Source of the DNA: Porodaedalea pini
Taxonomy: Eukaryota > Basidiomycota > Agaricomycetes > Hymenochaetales > Hymenochaetaceae
Reading direction: 5' to 3'
Assembly (NCBI GenBank): GCA_002794775.1
Contig: NBAY01000022.1
Location: 434,001-498,000, forward strand
Length of the DNA: 64,000 nucleotides
Shown here one piece after another: positions 50,655 to 62,013 of this stretch. The position numbers and the translations under genes were made by a program. Every line of letters starts with the position of its first letter. The stretch's first letter is position 1. Below the pieces are notes generated by a model. It did no database searches, was not told where the DNA came from, and saw only the letters and a program-made list of their open reading frames with translations.

Positions 50655-52484
50655 TCAAGAATCCCAGATTGCACCGAACGCCGGAATACCTCGACTCATC
50701 AGCCCATACACAACTTTCCGTGTGAGTCTCTGGTTCGAGATGATGCATACCGCCTCTGCGTTGAAGTCCTGGTAAATACGGTTCGCGAGTTTCACCATGT
50801 CCGGCCGCCCATGCTCGCGCGTATCTTAATCAAGGGTGGGTTCATGAACAACGAGATAGCAACCGAGTCCTAAGCAAGGAAGTCTCACCATACAAAATAG
50901 CGCCAGGTTCTGCCTCAAGGAGACCGTCGACTAACTTATTGCCAAACGTCTCGCGCACCGTCATCGACACCCAGAGAAGGCGGATGGGCATACGCCGTGC
51001 CAAGACATGTGGCGCGATGGGTGCAATGCCGCTCCCGGTGGCGATGAGGACGAGGCGGCGGAACATTGGTACGACGCGCAGGACCCCGCATGTCGGAATC
51101 CCGCGGACCCACATCTCCGTAGGCGGCTGGGCAATCATTTTACTCGTCCAGTCGCCTGCGCGGGAGATGATGAGGGAGTAGCGTCCTACGTTCTCTGGAC
51201 CAGGTTCGGCCATCGTGGCGAAGGAATGCCATTCCAAAAGAGGGCTGTTGGAGATGCGGATGAAGGAGCCGGGAACGGGTGTCACTAAGCGTCTGTTCAG
51301 CAACGCAGGCAAACATGTGTTAAGAATTTGATTATAAACTGACCCCCATAATTGAAGTACAGTCGTAGCGCATGTTCAGAGAGGACTTCGGCACGGACGG
51401 GATATTTACGTAGGCGGAGCCAAGGAAGTATGATGGAAGCGGTCAAAACAACGACGAGCCAGAATGGCGCAGACATCTTCAATGCATGACCCAGCGTCTG
51501 TCTAGGTTCGCGATAATCATTTATAAGAAGTATAATCTAAAAGAGGGGGTAAGTTGGAAGAGTAAAATGATGCTAGAAGGAACTCACCAAGCCCCAGACA
51601 AGCGCAACTGCGGTCCAGCCCATGAAGCGATGCGTCCGTTCAAATCGATCATGGGCGACTGACCTGACCTTGGGATAGGCAAACGCTACAATAGCAAGGA
51701 GAAGCGCGAGAATGGTGTATGTAATCGCCAGAGTCGCAGCGCTCGTCTAGTTCGGAAGGCTCAGAAAATGCACCGCAAAGTAGAACAACGTTACGCACTT
51801 TACCGCCTTGAATCAGCTCCCTTGTCGCCTGGGCTGCGAAAAATATCAACCAGATGACAGCAGAGACGGCACATCCCGAGTGAACTAAGATAGTGTTAAT
51901 GATGTTCACTAAGATTATGATGAAACAGGGGCAGACTCACTTCCACCGATACTATAAACCCTGGCACACATGCACCGAATAAATAGCGGCCAACTGTTCT
52001 GCACATCAGATCTTGCTCAAACATCCGGTAGGCAAGGGAGCAAGACTTACGAAGGAGAGACGGAGCAGAAGACGGCAAAGAAGGTGTTAACAACATGCTC
52101 CTGACGCATGAGGACCGCGACGAATATGTTCGCGATGACGATGAGGCCGAGGCTTTGTGCGGTGAAATTGCCCTTCACTGCAGTGGCAATGAAGACGCCC
52201 ATATTCGTGACGAAGACAACTCCGAAAAGACGTCGATAAATCACGAAGATCTGGAACCGTATGTTACGGATATAAAGTCCTTGGGATTTATCGGGAAGTT
52301 TGTCTTCCTTGTAGTCTTCCCAGTTGCATACGGATCCCTGCTCGACAGAAGACGAGGACGCTGACTTCTCGTAGACGGTACAAGAATCGGGTCCTTTCTC
52401 GATAGGGCCAGTAGAGGACAGAGACTTCTCGGCGGTGGGGTATGAAGAGAGCGACATCGCTAAGCTGCTGAGATCAGACTCCAT
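50655..52484 (-). CDS. TmpA-like integral membrane protein with FAD/NAD(P) reductase-like tail
   Basis: Related to Aspergillus TmpA, a membrane flavoprotein-like factor in a conidiation signal, and to the C-terminal part of NPS12-type proteins. The N-terminus is polar (MESDLSSLAMSLSSYPTAEK). Membrane segments: VIYRRLFGVVFVTNMGVFIA, LIVIANIFVAVLMRQEHVVN, GCAVSAVIWLIFFAA, LAITYTILALLLAIVAFAY, FWLVVVLTASIILPWL. A ferredoxin-reductase-like domain follows: RISNSPLLEWHSFATM, YSLIISRAGDWTSK, RLVLIATGSGIAPIAPHVLA, LLWVSMTVRETFG, AEAVCIISNQRLTRKVV and the ending GIPAFGAIWDS, which is typical of this family. At least five introns are needed. No adenylation domain is present. The in-frame upstream Met at 52754 is less likely as the start. 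Confidence 0.8.
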
Positions 52485-54076
52485 AAGAACATAGCTGTAA
52501 GAGTTGGCCTCTTTATATTGTGCACGGGCAGCCCAGAGGAATCTTGTAGTCGGAGATATGTTGCGCACGTGTAGCAGAAGGAGTGCCTTGAGTTCCGCGG
52601 GAAAGGAAGAAAATGAGCATGAAATAGACACTCCAAGGTTTGAGTTGCGGTGCCGGGGATCAGGGACCTGGTACCCTGCTCTTTGTTGCGCGCTCATTTT
52701 TTCACGTTGAGCAGTCGCTGTCAGAGTCATCATGTCAATCTTCAATCGCGGCATGTCTCACCGGACTTCTATCTCCCGAATCACAGGTATTACGCCCGAA
52801 AGTTCGTATCTTTAGTTGTCCGAATTCCTATCGCACTTCTCGCAATGAAACTAGACGTCGATATGTATATACTTCTTTGAGCTTGCGCAGAGTCGGGCGG
52901 GACCGCTCTCTCTAGCCTGTGGGTAGCGTTTGAGGGTCAAGAGCACGTCAAAAGATGCAGGATTGGCGAGCGCAGTCAGCTGGAGACATCGTGTGGGTGG
53001 AGTAAGACTTCCACTCTCGAGAAGCGCACTATCGAAGCCGTACACATGGTTGCTTGAGTCAGTTTTTGTTTCAAACCACGCTCAAGACCCAAAGACAACA
53101 TAGTGAACTTACCAGACATAATATACGGGCAAGATACAGATAAGAGCAGGGTTTGGGGTTGGACTGAGGAGTCAGTTAAACCATCCGGAAAAGTTTCCGT
53201 ATGTACTCTTTTCTGTCCAAGAGCCTAGAATACTGCCCAAGGCACGTATTATGAACGATGAGATAGCAGAGGAGAAACGTTCTTCACGCAGCTTCTTCCG
53301 TAGCATCGGTTTGACGGGATGTTAAGGTCATTCACCCGGCCACACGCTATTCCACGACATTTGCAGTGTCGCGCAGACCGAGCTTGAGTGATGCGGAGCC
53401 TCGAAGCTCTTCAGTATGACTACCGAGAACATCTATAGCAATAAAACTTTGTTTCGTTGTACCCAACTCGACACGCTCCTCGTTAAGGCCCACTCCAAAT
53501 CCCGCTGCAAGTACCGGGTGAATTCATTACACTCGCTTCAAGTAGGACAAGTTTTCCAAGAGCTGAGTGGCTAAGCTTTATTCTTCTCACAGAATGCCAC
53601 CGGTAGCAAACGGGATGCTCCGAGTTGAGGTATCACCTACATGCATCTGCAAGCTTGACGAACCTGAGACCCGCGGCGCAGCCGCAGATGGCGGTGAGCG
53701 ACGGGATCGTATCTCGGCGCGTCCAGATCTTGATTGCGAGCAGAAAGTTTATCTTCATAGTCCTCAGCCATAGCATACAGGATGGCGGCATTCCGATGGT
53801 AAAGTTTAGTCCATAAGGAATGGAAGGTTGCGCATCAGGAGTTCATGGGAAGCGCCACGGAAGCGATGGATATTGCGCGGATGGCAACAAGGATTGCGGT
53901 GTAGAGTTCCGAGGCCCGTTTCCCTTCGTATCATCTGTTTCTTTTTCCGCCGGTCGTTATGCAGTGGTTTGTCGCAGGCAAGACTCGCTGAATGTCCGAG
54001 ATAAGAACTTGAAGAGGACACACGTAAAAACGCTTTTGGTGGATTAGGTATAACTTCTTTATCGAAGCTAAGCTAT
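52485..54076. other. 1.6-kb interval with possible minus-strand exons
   Basis: Apart from the weak two-exon candidate at 52851-53161 there is no secure gene. Minus-strand stretches such as RASELYTAILVAIRAISIAS (about 53840-53915) and INFLLAIKIWTRRDTIPSL (about 53690-53750) read like membrane-protein coding, but in frames I cannot join. Confidence 0.3.
52851..53161 (-). CDS. possible 3' exons of an unrecognised gene
   Basis: The minus-strand frame TPNPALICILPVYYV ends at a GTAAGT donor (53112). A 60-nt intron ending CTCAAG (53053) joins it in frame to CNHVYGFDSALLESGSL and ASFDVLLTLKRYPQARES, ending at 52851. A CCTCAG acceptor lies just upstream of the first piece. The splice geometry is good, but the family is unknown and the 5' exons are not resolved. 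Confidence 0.25.
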
Positions 54077-54158
54077 GGTGAGATGGCCGAGCGGTCCAAG
54101 GCGTTAGACTAAGGATCTAATCTCTTCGGGGGCGTGGGTTCGAATCCCACTCTCATCA
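54077..54158 (+). tRNA. tRNA-Leu(AAG)
   Basis: An 82-nt class II tRNA without intron. Acceptor stem GGTGAGA pairs with TCTCATC (one G-T pair), followed by the A discriminator. The A box is TGGCCGAGCGG. The anticodon arm is TTAGA-CTAAGGA-TCTAA, giving anticodon AAG. A variable arm with a TTCG loop and the T arm GTGGG-TTCGAAT-CCCAC (B box GGTTCGAATCC) follow. A T-rich stretch about 15-30 bases downstream can act as Pol III terminator. Confidence 0.95.
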
Positions 54159-54888
54159 TGCCGACGTATTGGCTCGTTTTTATTTATTCTTTTGTTTTCT
54201 CTTTCCAACTTGTTTAAAGGATTACCTTTGCTTGCTATGGAACAACTGTGGCTAGTTATATTCACCACACCCACATATTCGACTCTTGCAAGGACTTGAT
54301 TAGCTACTGATAGTAAGGTGGCTGCGGCGCTGTGGATGCAATCGCCGTAAAAAGAAGGATAAAAGGGGCCTGTTACTTATCTACAGCCAAAGTAGAGAAA
54401 TCGTGTGTCCCCAAAGGGGCTCAAGCTACTCATCAGTACTGATTCTAGGTCTTGAATAGGAAGCAAATTATCGAAATGCTCAGCCAGCATGAGGATTGAG
54501 GTCACCAGCTTTTATTTTCTTCAGGTCAGCGAAAGTCTCTGAGACAGGTTCCACCTAAAGTATTGGATGGAATCAGTTATTACCCTGCTAAAATCGTAAG
54601 TGGATTTTGAAGGGTCGAGTCGTATGTAGTACTAAGAAGTTTACAAGAAAGGGATTCAAGATCAATATATTTTTGGACCTAGTGTGACAGTGTTATGACC
54701 ATCACGCCGTGTCTGTTCGCGGGTGCATCGCAGTTAGCGTCAGCGTGAACACAGCGAGCATGAAGCTGTCCGATACCGCCACCACTTACCTCGATACGGT
54801 ACGTCAGCAATTTTTCCCTGGTGTTGCTACTGTGGGGCTGAAGCTGCACACAGACTTTATCGAGGACGAGTGTCGACTCCAGTGAGCA
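54159..54888. other. intergenic region, tRNA to DUF7330-like gene
   Basis: The Pol III terminator-like T-runs (54178-54200) lie at the start. A short frame at 54761 (MKLSDTATTYLD) looks accidental. No repeats are evident. Confidence 0.35.
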
Positions 54889-56514
54889 ATGATCCTCTTA
54901 GACGAAATTGATGTGAAGGAGAAAGAAAAGGTGCGCATTTAATATCAGGTTGAATAACATACTATATGCTCAGCTTGGTCTTCTGTCTCTAGAGGGAATC
55001 TCTCCCTCCATACTCACCTCGGCGGAGCCTCAGATTGCCAGTCATCGCGACACCTCCACTCACGGGTAGCGTGCGCTCACTCACAAGTACCTTGCACGTC
55101 CAGTCAAGCCTCCACCCGCGGTCTGCTTCTGTGCCCTCAACAAATTTTGGACCGTCGCAATCCTCGTTGACGCTCAACAGCAATGTCTCTTCGCAAACTC
55201 TTGCGCCTCCACTTCCGACGCCTCCGCCGTCTGCTCCGGGTCCCGGACCCTCCACGTCTCAGGTTTCGATTCCCCTCGCTTCGTCATTCGCATCCCTTCC
55301 GGCTCATCGAATTCACCCGCCTTCACATCTCTGCGCGGCGAATTTTGTATACGTACAGCGCGAGTCTGCTGCGATCACCGGCGCTTTCCTCATTGATCCT
55401 GCGCTACAAGTACCGGACTGCCTCCTCCCAGACGATTCGGATGTCCTCCTCACTCGCAGCGGCACGGAAGGTATCACGAATGGCAAGGGGAAGCAGAAAA
55501 GAGCGAATGTGTGCCTCATAACGCGCAGCGGAGATGTGTGCGTCGATATATGGGTGCGAGAGGGTTGTGCGAGACAAAGGGCAGATAGTTTGCGTAGGAG
55601 TGGTGGCGGGAGCTCTACCAGTAGTCACAGCAGCAGCTCGCACTCCGGTCGTAACTCTTTAGATTCTCAGGAAAGTACGGACTACTGGAGAGCGGGTTGG
55701 ACATCTCCGCCGCCTTCGTACCCATGGCCCGAAAAAACCAAGGCTCGTGCAGACATTGACATTCGCAGCGAGACTGGGTCTATCACCGTCCGAATAGTGA
55801 GTATCATTACCATTGTACTGCCCCTTACTTGATTCTCTAGCGGTACATCTAACAAATCTTAAAATCATCTCAATTAGCACGCCCAATCGCATCAGCGCCT
55901 CCGAATACACCTTAGCTCGACGCACGGCTCGATAGCTATCGGCGTTCCGCGCTACTTCGCAGGCTATGTCCAAGCAAACGCGAACACCGTGCGCTCCGAC
56001 TCCGCCGATTCCATGTCCTCCATGTCCTCCCTACCGCATTTGGCATCCACATCTCTGACGTACCTCCCAGGCAGCGTGAGTGCCTGGCCCAGTGAGAAAG
56101 AAAAGTCGGGCATTGGGGGGACCGGACCTGGAAGCGTGTTTGGTGAGATTGCGCAGGTGCTCCCGATTACGCCGCGTCAACCAGTGCAGTTCTCTACTGA
56201 GATGGAAGAGGTAGTTACTGCGCTCTCGGAGCAGCGCAAGAGCGCACGGAGACGATATCTCGTAGGAGATGCCCCTAACAAGCGTGTGTCTTTATCCTTT
56301 CTGATTCCACCTTCTTCCTATCTGACGCTCATGCGTTGCGTGCTAATACTTTATGTTTCACAATGTAGTTGTCTCAGAGCACATGGGCGCGCGGTACTTC
56401 GACGAACTACATCTTGAGAGCCGTACGGGTTCTATGGGTGTCTTCTTCAACGACGAGTCTCCGCAACAGAAATCCGACAGGCTCATAACGAAGCTTCTCA
56501 ACAAGGCTTGGTAG
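54889..56514 (+). CDS. DUF7330-like protein, copy A
   Basis: Conserved fungal protein of unknown function. Exon 1 codes MILLDEIDVKEKEK. A short intron leads to ESLPPYSPRR, which parallels ETPPPYS in the neighbouring copy and supports this start. Core: NFVYVQRESAAITGAFLIDP, RANVCLITRSGDVCVDIWV, ADIDIRSETGSITVRI, then across an intron HAQSHQRLRIHLSSTHGSI with AIGVPRYFAGYV. The last exon (LVSEHMGARYFDELHLESR, TGSMGVFFNDE, ITKLLNKAW) ends at 56514. These repeated strand-turn units (L-x-x-R-x-G-x-V) suggest a beta-helix or stacked-sheet fold. Ser-rich linkers separate the blocks. No signal peptide is seen. Convergent with copy B. Confidence 0.7.
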
Positions 56515-57036
56515 CCTCTTCCCTAATTCGGGCCCCCTCCTTTTAACGATCTATCTCATTCCTCTCCGATCTTCCCATGTTCACTGCCTCCTCACGCGTC
56601 TCTAAGTCTCCTAGTGCCGCAGTTCCAGGCTGTGTACAGTGCGCAACCCACATCTTTCATATCTCACCCATCTATCTATGGTTGCGTGATATTTCCCATC
56701 CTCATTTTTCATGGCTGTACTTGTGCCTTCCTGGGGCGGTATCCAAACCAACTTCTGATTACTACTGACTGACTGCACGTTATTTTTATCGCACTCTTTT
56801 GTCTCGATCTGTTGTATTTATATCCCTCTTTTCCATCGTCGCACACTTGCTAAACTACTTAAGTATTATGGCTCTCATCATGTTACGTCACATATAGACG
56901 GTCGGACACTTTTGTATCAAGCACCATAATTAAAACTCATGACAACAATACAAGGAGGAAGTGAGATACAATGCGGTATAGCAGTATGATGTTGGTCCAA
57001 GAAAAGATAGCATGAGTTATAGGATATGCATTGGTA
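56515..57036. other. 3' region between convergent DUF7330-like genes
   Basis: Pyrimidine-rich and T-rich sequence with no gene; it probably holds both 3' UTRs. Confidence 0.4.
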
Positions 57037-58277
57037 TCAGTTGAAAAGACGTCCTAGGAGGCCACTGTTGGCCTTTCCAGTGTCCTCGTCGAGGTAGCAT
57101 AGCTTGATGCGTCCGTTCTCGCAGGTAATATCGAGCGAGGAGCCGAGCCACTCGCCTCTTCCTAGACGATAAATAGACATTATAAGCATTGACGTAACAT
57201 GGCGAGAGAAAAGAAGGACAAGGGGCTGTTAAAATGAAGAGAAAGGACGCGAGAGACAAGACACGCACCGTAGCCGGACTCGACAAAGTCGCCAATGAAC
57301 GACTTGCGCGTGCCGCGCACTTCGCTGAACGCAGTCACGCAGCCGGAGAGGGCTGGTGAGAGCGTTACCCAGCCGTTGCGTGTGCGTGTTGTGAGTGGGC
57401 CGACGAACGTGCGCGGGAGCGCGACGCGCACGCCTCCGTTTTTTGTTGCGATGCGCAGTGCGAAGGAGGGCGAGGACGGGGATGCGTGCTGGTGAAGGGA
57501 AGATGAGTGAGTAAGGCTAATATCATAATGGATGGAGGATGATACAGACTATTTTGACGCGGACGAAGCCGTTCTTTGCGCGTATGTCAATACCGGCTTT
57601 CTTCCTCCCAAACTCCTCATCGATGTTGTTATCAGCATTCTCTCCGGGCCCACCAACGACCCATACTTCCGCACCAACGTTCCCATTCTTGCACTCCAGA
57701 CGCAGGTTTTTTCTTTCAGGATCACCGGGCACCGGAGACCCGAAGCGCGGCCCAAAGTCCTCGCTCTCTTCTTCCTCATCCACGGATCCGGCATTGGCAC
57801 TGGAACGGGGCGGGTGCGGGAGATACGGGTCTATGACAACACGTTCCGAGATGAATTTGTTCGCGCGCTGCAGGTGGAGGAAGCCCGTACGTGGAACGTC
57901 GGGAGGCGGCGGGGTGGATGCGTAGGGATCTGGAAGCTTGGAGCCGTTGCTGGAGATAGAACCAGAGCTCGAGGCTTCTACAGCTGTGGACGAAGGAACG
58001 AGAGACGGAGTCGAGGGCGTGGGAGTCCGGGATAGATCACGATGCGGGCTCTGATTTTGAGTCTGAGTCTGAGTCCGAGCTGGTGAAGGCACCTCCGGCT
58101 CTACGACGGCGACACGGACTTCCGGCGCGAGTGAATACGGCGGCGGAGTCTCTGCGAGCTGCTCTGCATCCTACACGTCGACAGGAATAACACATCAGCG
58201 CTCATTACAGTTTTTGCATTCAAAGACTCTGGACGTACAGCTTCCGCCTGTGCAAGCTTGTCCTCCTTGATAATCAT
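57037..58277 (-). CDS. DUF7330-like protein, copy B
   Basis: Paralogue of copy A in tail-to-tail orientation. The first exon is MIIKEDKLAQAEA, joined to DAEQLAETPPPYSLAPEVRV. A Ser/Thr/Gln/Pro region (ARTQTQTQNQSPHRDLSRTP) follows. The core has FLHLQRANKFISERVVIDPY, KNLRLECKNGNVGAEVWVVG and AGIDIRAKNGFVRVKI. Next, across an intron, come FALRIATKNGGVRVALPRTF and GPLTTRTRNGWVTLSP. The last exon has WLGSSLDITCENGRIKLCYL and the end GLLGRLFN at 57037. Core blocks match copy A strand for strand, but the linkers do not. Function unknown. Confidence 0.75.
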
Positions 58278-59393
58278 CGTTCAACTCCAATATTGTATTA
58301 TTCAATTTCCTCTTTCTCCAGTTCTCCGATAGATAGATAGGCACTCAAGCGCCTGAAAGTCAAATCCAAGACCAGCTAGCTCAAGGTCACAGTCGTGAGC
58401 CAGGACACGAACAATAGGAGCGTGTTCAGAGCCGTGCTAGTAACCGCTCTCGTCGGCGAGCTTCGTAAGCCTGGCGATACTGCAGCCTAGGACGTCAGCG
58501 CTAAAGAGAGTGATGGAGCTGGACAAAGGTGCGCCACCGCCTCACTTCGTTCATACTTAAATAGACGAGGAAGCTGGAAGGCGGCGCACTGCAGGCGATT
58601 AACTTATCGGTCCGTGAGTCCCGTGACAGACCGGCATAACTCACTGCCGCGGAAACTCGAAAGTAAGTTTCCTTCATTGTTGCACAGACTCGCTCTCAGA
58701 CACTGCCTTCACGCTGAATAAAGCGGCATACTTATCTCCGGAGTTGAGGCGAATACCTGTTTCGCTCTCAAACAAAGAATGTGGAAATGCATACCAATGT
58801 TGTGAGTTGTTCATATTGCTACCTGGTGGAAACAAAAGCATTTGCTCACAGATAAAACATACAGTAGTACATCTATGAGGGTGGTCATCTGCAGTCCAAA
58901 TCAGGTCCCGTTCTTCCACTAGTTCTTCCCTGGTTCCTAGTACAGGCTGGCTGTCCCTTGGCTTGCAGCGCTAAAGTTTACTCAAGTGAAGCTCAATATG
59001 CTCTCCGTCGCAATCCTGTGTACCGGGACTACACTGCAGCAAGGGCGAGAACAATTATAATATGATGGCAAAGCTTCGATGGGCGTCAAAGGGAAGTATG
59101 CAGAGATCGAAGACGGCCTCGTGTTGTTCAAGGCTCGGACTACCTATGTTTTTCTATGGGCAACCCGCCTTTTAAGCCAAAGCTCCACAAAGGACTCTTT
59201 ACCTTCATCCCCAGCTTTTCCTCCTCCCGACGCATCTCCCGCTCTCTGAGACTACATCTCGACTGTTAACATATATCCTCCGCTAGAACTCGACTTACTC
59301 AGGCTGCCTAGTTGACCAGCCTGTGTTGTTGATCTAATCCTCGCAGACTAGCTTCCCTCGAACGTTCCGCAAGCCTCCTCTACTTCTCCGAAA
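58278..59393. other. 1.1-kb intergenic region between divergent genes
   Basis: No gene is supported; the 81-codon minus frame at 58674-58919 has no recognised feature. It is likely the promoter region of both flanking genes. Confidence 0.35.
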
Positions 59394-60397
59394 ATGACTT
59401 CCCGAAGGAACTCCCGCGTAGGTTGCTTGACTCTCATCTTGCTCTCCTACTGTCACTTACTGCCCTTTCGACCAGGCTTCTACATCCAAGAAAGACAACC
59501 GCGCCTCACAAGAACTCCAATTCTGTCGCGAATCTGGCGAGACTGTATGTATTTTTTTCTCTCTTGAAACTTGCATGATTCACGTCCTCATTATCTCCTT
59601 TCGTAAAAGTACCGCCCGTTCATAGACCCTGCACGCATAGAGACGAACGACGCGAGGAGAGCGAGCACCTGTGACGCACGCGCACGCACCAAGGGTGTCC
59701 CAGATGCCTATCTCGGTATTCTGAATCCCATGATAGAGGTGCGTTCTGTTTGTCGCATCTGAGTCTTTCTGCTACGGAATTTGCCAACGGCGTCCAAATC
59801 TGAACTCCTTCTACTCCCTCAGTCTTCTCGCGCCCAAAATGCTAGTGTGCCTCTGCAACGTGACGAGGCGTGTGGATATCAGCAACGCGTACTTACGCTC
59901 GACGCGCCAACCGCGCGTGCGAATGCCCCAAATCCAAACCTCAGCTCGTCCTACGAGTCTCCTGCGTCGTGCGATGCGCCGAACCTGACGATGCCGGGAG
60001 CGTATCACGATCCTTATCCAAGCGGACTACTCCCATTCGACTTCGGTCATCAATATTCGAGGCCGAGTCTGTCATTACCCGATGCTACCACACAGGTGCC
60101 GGCATTTTCCAATCCAGCTACTTCCGCCGATGTCCCAGTGGACGGCCTGGACTTTGACGACCCGGTTCTCTTCGCTGAAGCTCTCGAGATGTGCGTAGTC
60201 ATCCTTTCTCTCTCCGAGTTAACTACAGCCAAACCAAACGCTATCTCCATGCTCACAGTGCTCGGACCATGCGTCTTGAGGACATGGACCTGGACTTGTT
60301 GCGCCTCGACGTAGATCACGACGGCCCCGTGCAAAATAGGGATGTATATTTCGCCGCGCACGCAAACTCCTGCGCCTTTCTTGGTCAGAGGATTTGA
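59394..60397 (+). CDS. unrecognised protein of about 225 residues
   Basis: Five exons with good splice signals: MTSRRNSR then ASTSKKDNRASQELQFCRES; next YRPFIDPARIETND and GVPDAYLGILNPMIE; then SSRAQNASVPLQRDEACGYQ and a Pro/Ser-rich region (YHDPYPSGLLPFDFGHQYS). The end is acidic with DGLDFDDPVLFAEALE and MRLEDMDLDLLRLDVDHDGP, then AANANSCAF-type residues before the stop. There is no signal peptide or membrane segment. The acidic/hydrophobic DLDLLRLDVD stretch resembles an activation motif, but there is no DNA-binding domain. Function unknown. Confidence 0.55.
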
Positions 60398-60793
60398 GGC
60401 GTAGAACACGCATGATACCCTATCGTAGAAGTAAGATTCTAGATGTCAAAAAGATCGTTAATTGCGTCCCATTCTTTCTTTCCACGTTATTACGGATATA
60501 CGACTCTACTTCCCACTCAGTTTCTTGCGGTCAGTACTAGTGTCTATTATAATGTGCTTCGTTCTTGAGGCTTGCAAATGCTGGTGACGAAAACGTATAT
60601 GCAGAACACACCATATCATCCCACATATTACGGATGCATAACGCGTACTCGCAATCATGCAGACACTGTTTTCCCTAAGTAATACAATTTGATTTTTTCT
60701 TCCATCTTCACTTCGACCCCCTTGGATACCATAGTCCGATAGCTTAACTTTATACACATACGCCGGAGAACGTACGGGAGGGCGGGGAGGCGC
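60398..60793. other. 3' region between convergent genes
   Basis: No gene; AT-rich UTR-like sequence. Confidence 0.4.
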
Positions 60794-61036
60794 TCAGACA
60801 GTGCCGGAGTTCGCGATGGTAACCTTCTGCTTGGGCGCACCAGACTGGGAGCCGAGACCCTCGATCTGCTTGACAAGATCCTGGCCTTCGACGACCTCGC
60901 CTACAGAAAGGGCAAACCGGAATCAGTTTCTCCCGATTCAAATATCAATTACGTAAGACAATATAATAGGAATGACGATGATGATCGATTACATATCGAG
61001 TGTCGTGAGCGACGGGAAGGGTGGAAATGAAACGCA

Positions 61037-61071
<35 letters not shown>

Positions 61072-61590
61072 GACGACGGTGGTTACGAAGAACTGCGAGC
61101 CGTTCGTGTTTGCGCCGGCGTTGGCCATCGAGAGGAGGTAAGGGCGGTCGTGCTTGAGCTTGAAGTTCTCGTCTGTTTCGGTGCGTCTGTTAGCTCAACC
61201 CAGTCGCCGACGCCGATAGCTGGACTGACCTGCAAACTTCTCGCCATAGATGGACTTGCCGCCGGTGCCGTTGTGGCGGGTGAAGTCACCACCCTGGAGC
61301 ATGAACTGCGGGATGATGCGGTGGAAGCCAGAGCCGGCGTAGCCAAAGCCGTGCTCGCCCGTCGCGAGCTCGCGGAAGTTCTTCGCCGTCTTCGGCACGA
61401 CGTCGTCGAAGAGCTTGAACACGATGCGCCCCGCGGGCTGGTTGTTGATCGAGATGTCAAACTGCATGCGCATAGGTGGTTATATGCGTCAGTATCTGCA
61501 GCCACTTCACTCTCCTGCGCGTGCGCGCGGGCAACGCAACGCGACACGAGAGAGCGGAATGGGAAAAGTACGCACGAATACGTTGGACAT
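60794..61590 (-). CDS. CPR1: cyclophilin A-type peptidyl-prolyl isomerase
   Basis: Cytosolic cyclophilin that catalyses proline cis-trans isomerisation and is the usual cyclosporin target. Exon 1 is MSNVF, joined to [20 protein letters not shown]. Further text is [40 protein letters not shown] (with the active-site F-H-R-I and Q-F-M-L-Q-G-G-D-F), [55 protein letters not shown] and the end [15 protein letters not shown]. About 162 residues and very high identity to the family; all active-site residues (R, F, M, Q, W, H) are visible. Introns of about 55-110 nt. Confidence 0.95.
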
Positions 61591-62013
61591 GGCGGAGGAT
61601 GGTGGTGGTTGGAAAGAGAAAGGGATGGCGACGAGCCCTTGATTCTTATTCACCAAGTCAGTGCTGTGTTTGGACGTGATTATCGATTTTGGGGCTGATT
61701 AGATCAGATGGCCTCATCGCGGCAAGTGGCGCACACTTGCCCACCACATCTTCAGCTGATCCACGGTCTTACATCGCGTGACATTCAGTGCGAGGGAGAA
61801 CTTCTTGGGTGTGACAAGTAGAAACTATATTATACACATGCCTGGATTGTTGGCAAGCACGTTTAGTATTATATTTATGTGCATACAAACGTGCGTGTCG
61901 AAGGCTTCAACGTTTGAGTACTAGTGGACTTCGTCTTCCAGTCGGGACCAGACGACATGCCTCTGGCCTTCCGCACTCCTTATAGCCGGTATGCATGTCT
62001 CAAGCAGACCACG
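61591..62013. other. intergenic region between cyclophilin and metallophosphatase
   Basis: Divergent promoter region. No other feature is seen. Confidence 0.4.
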
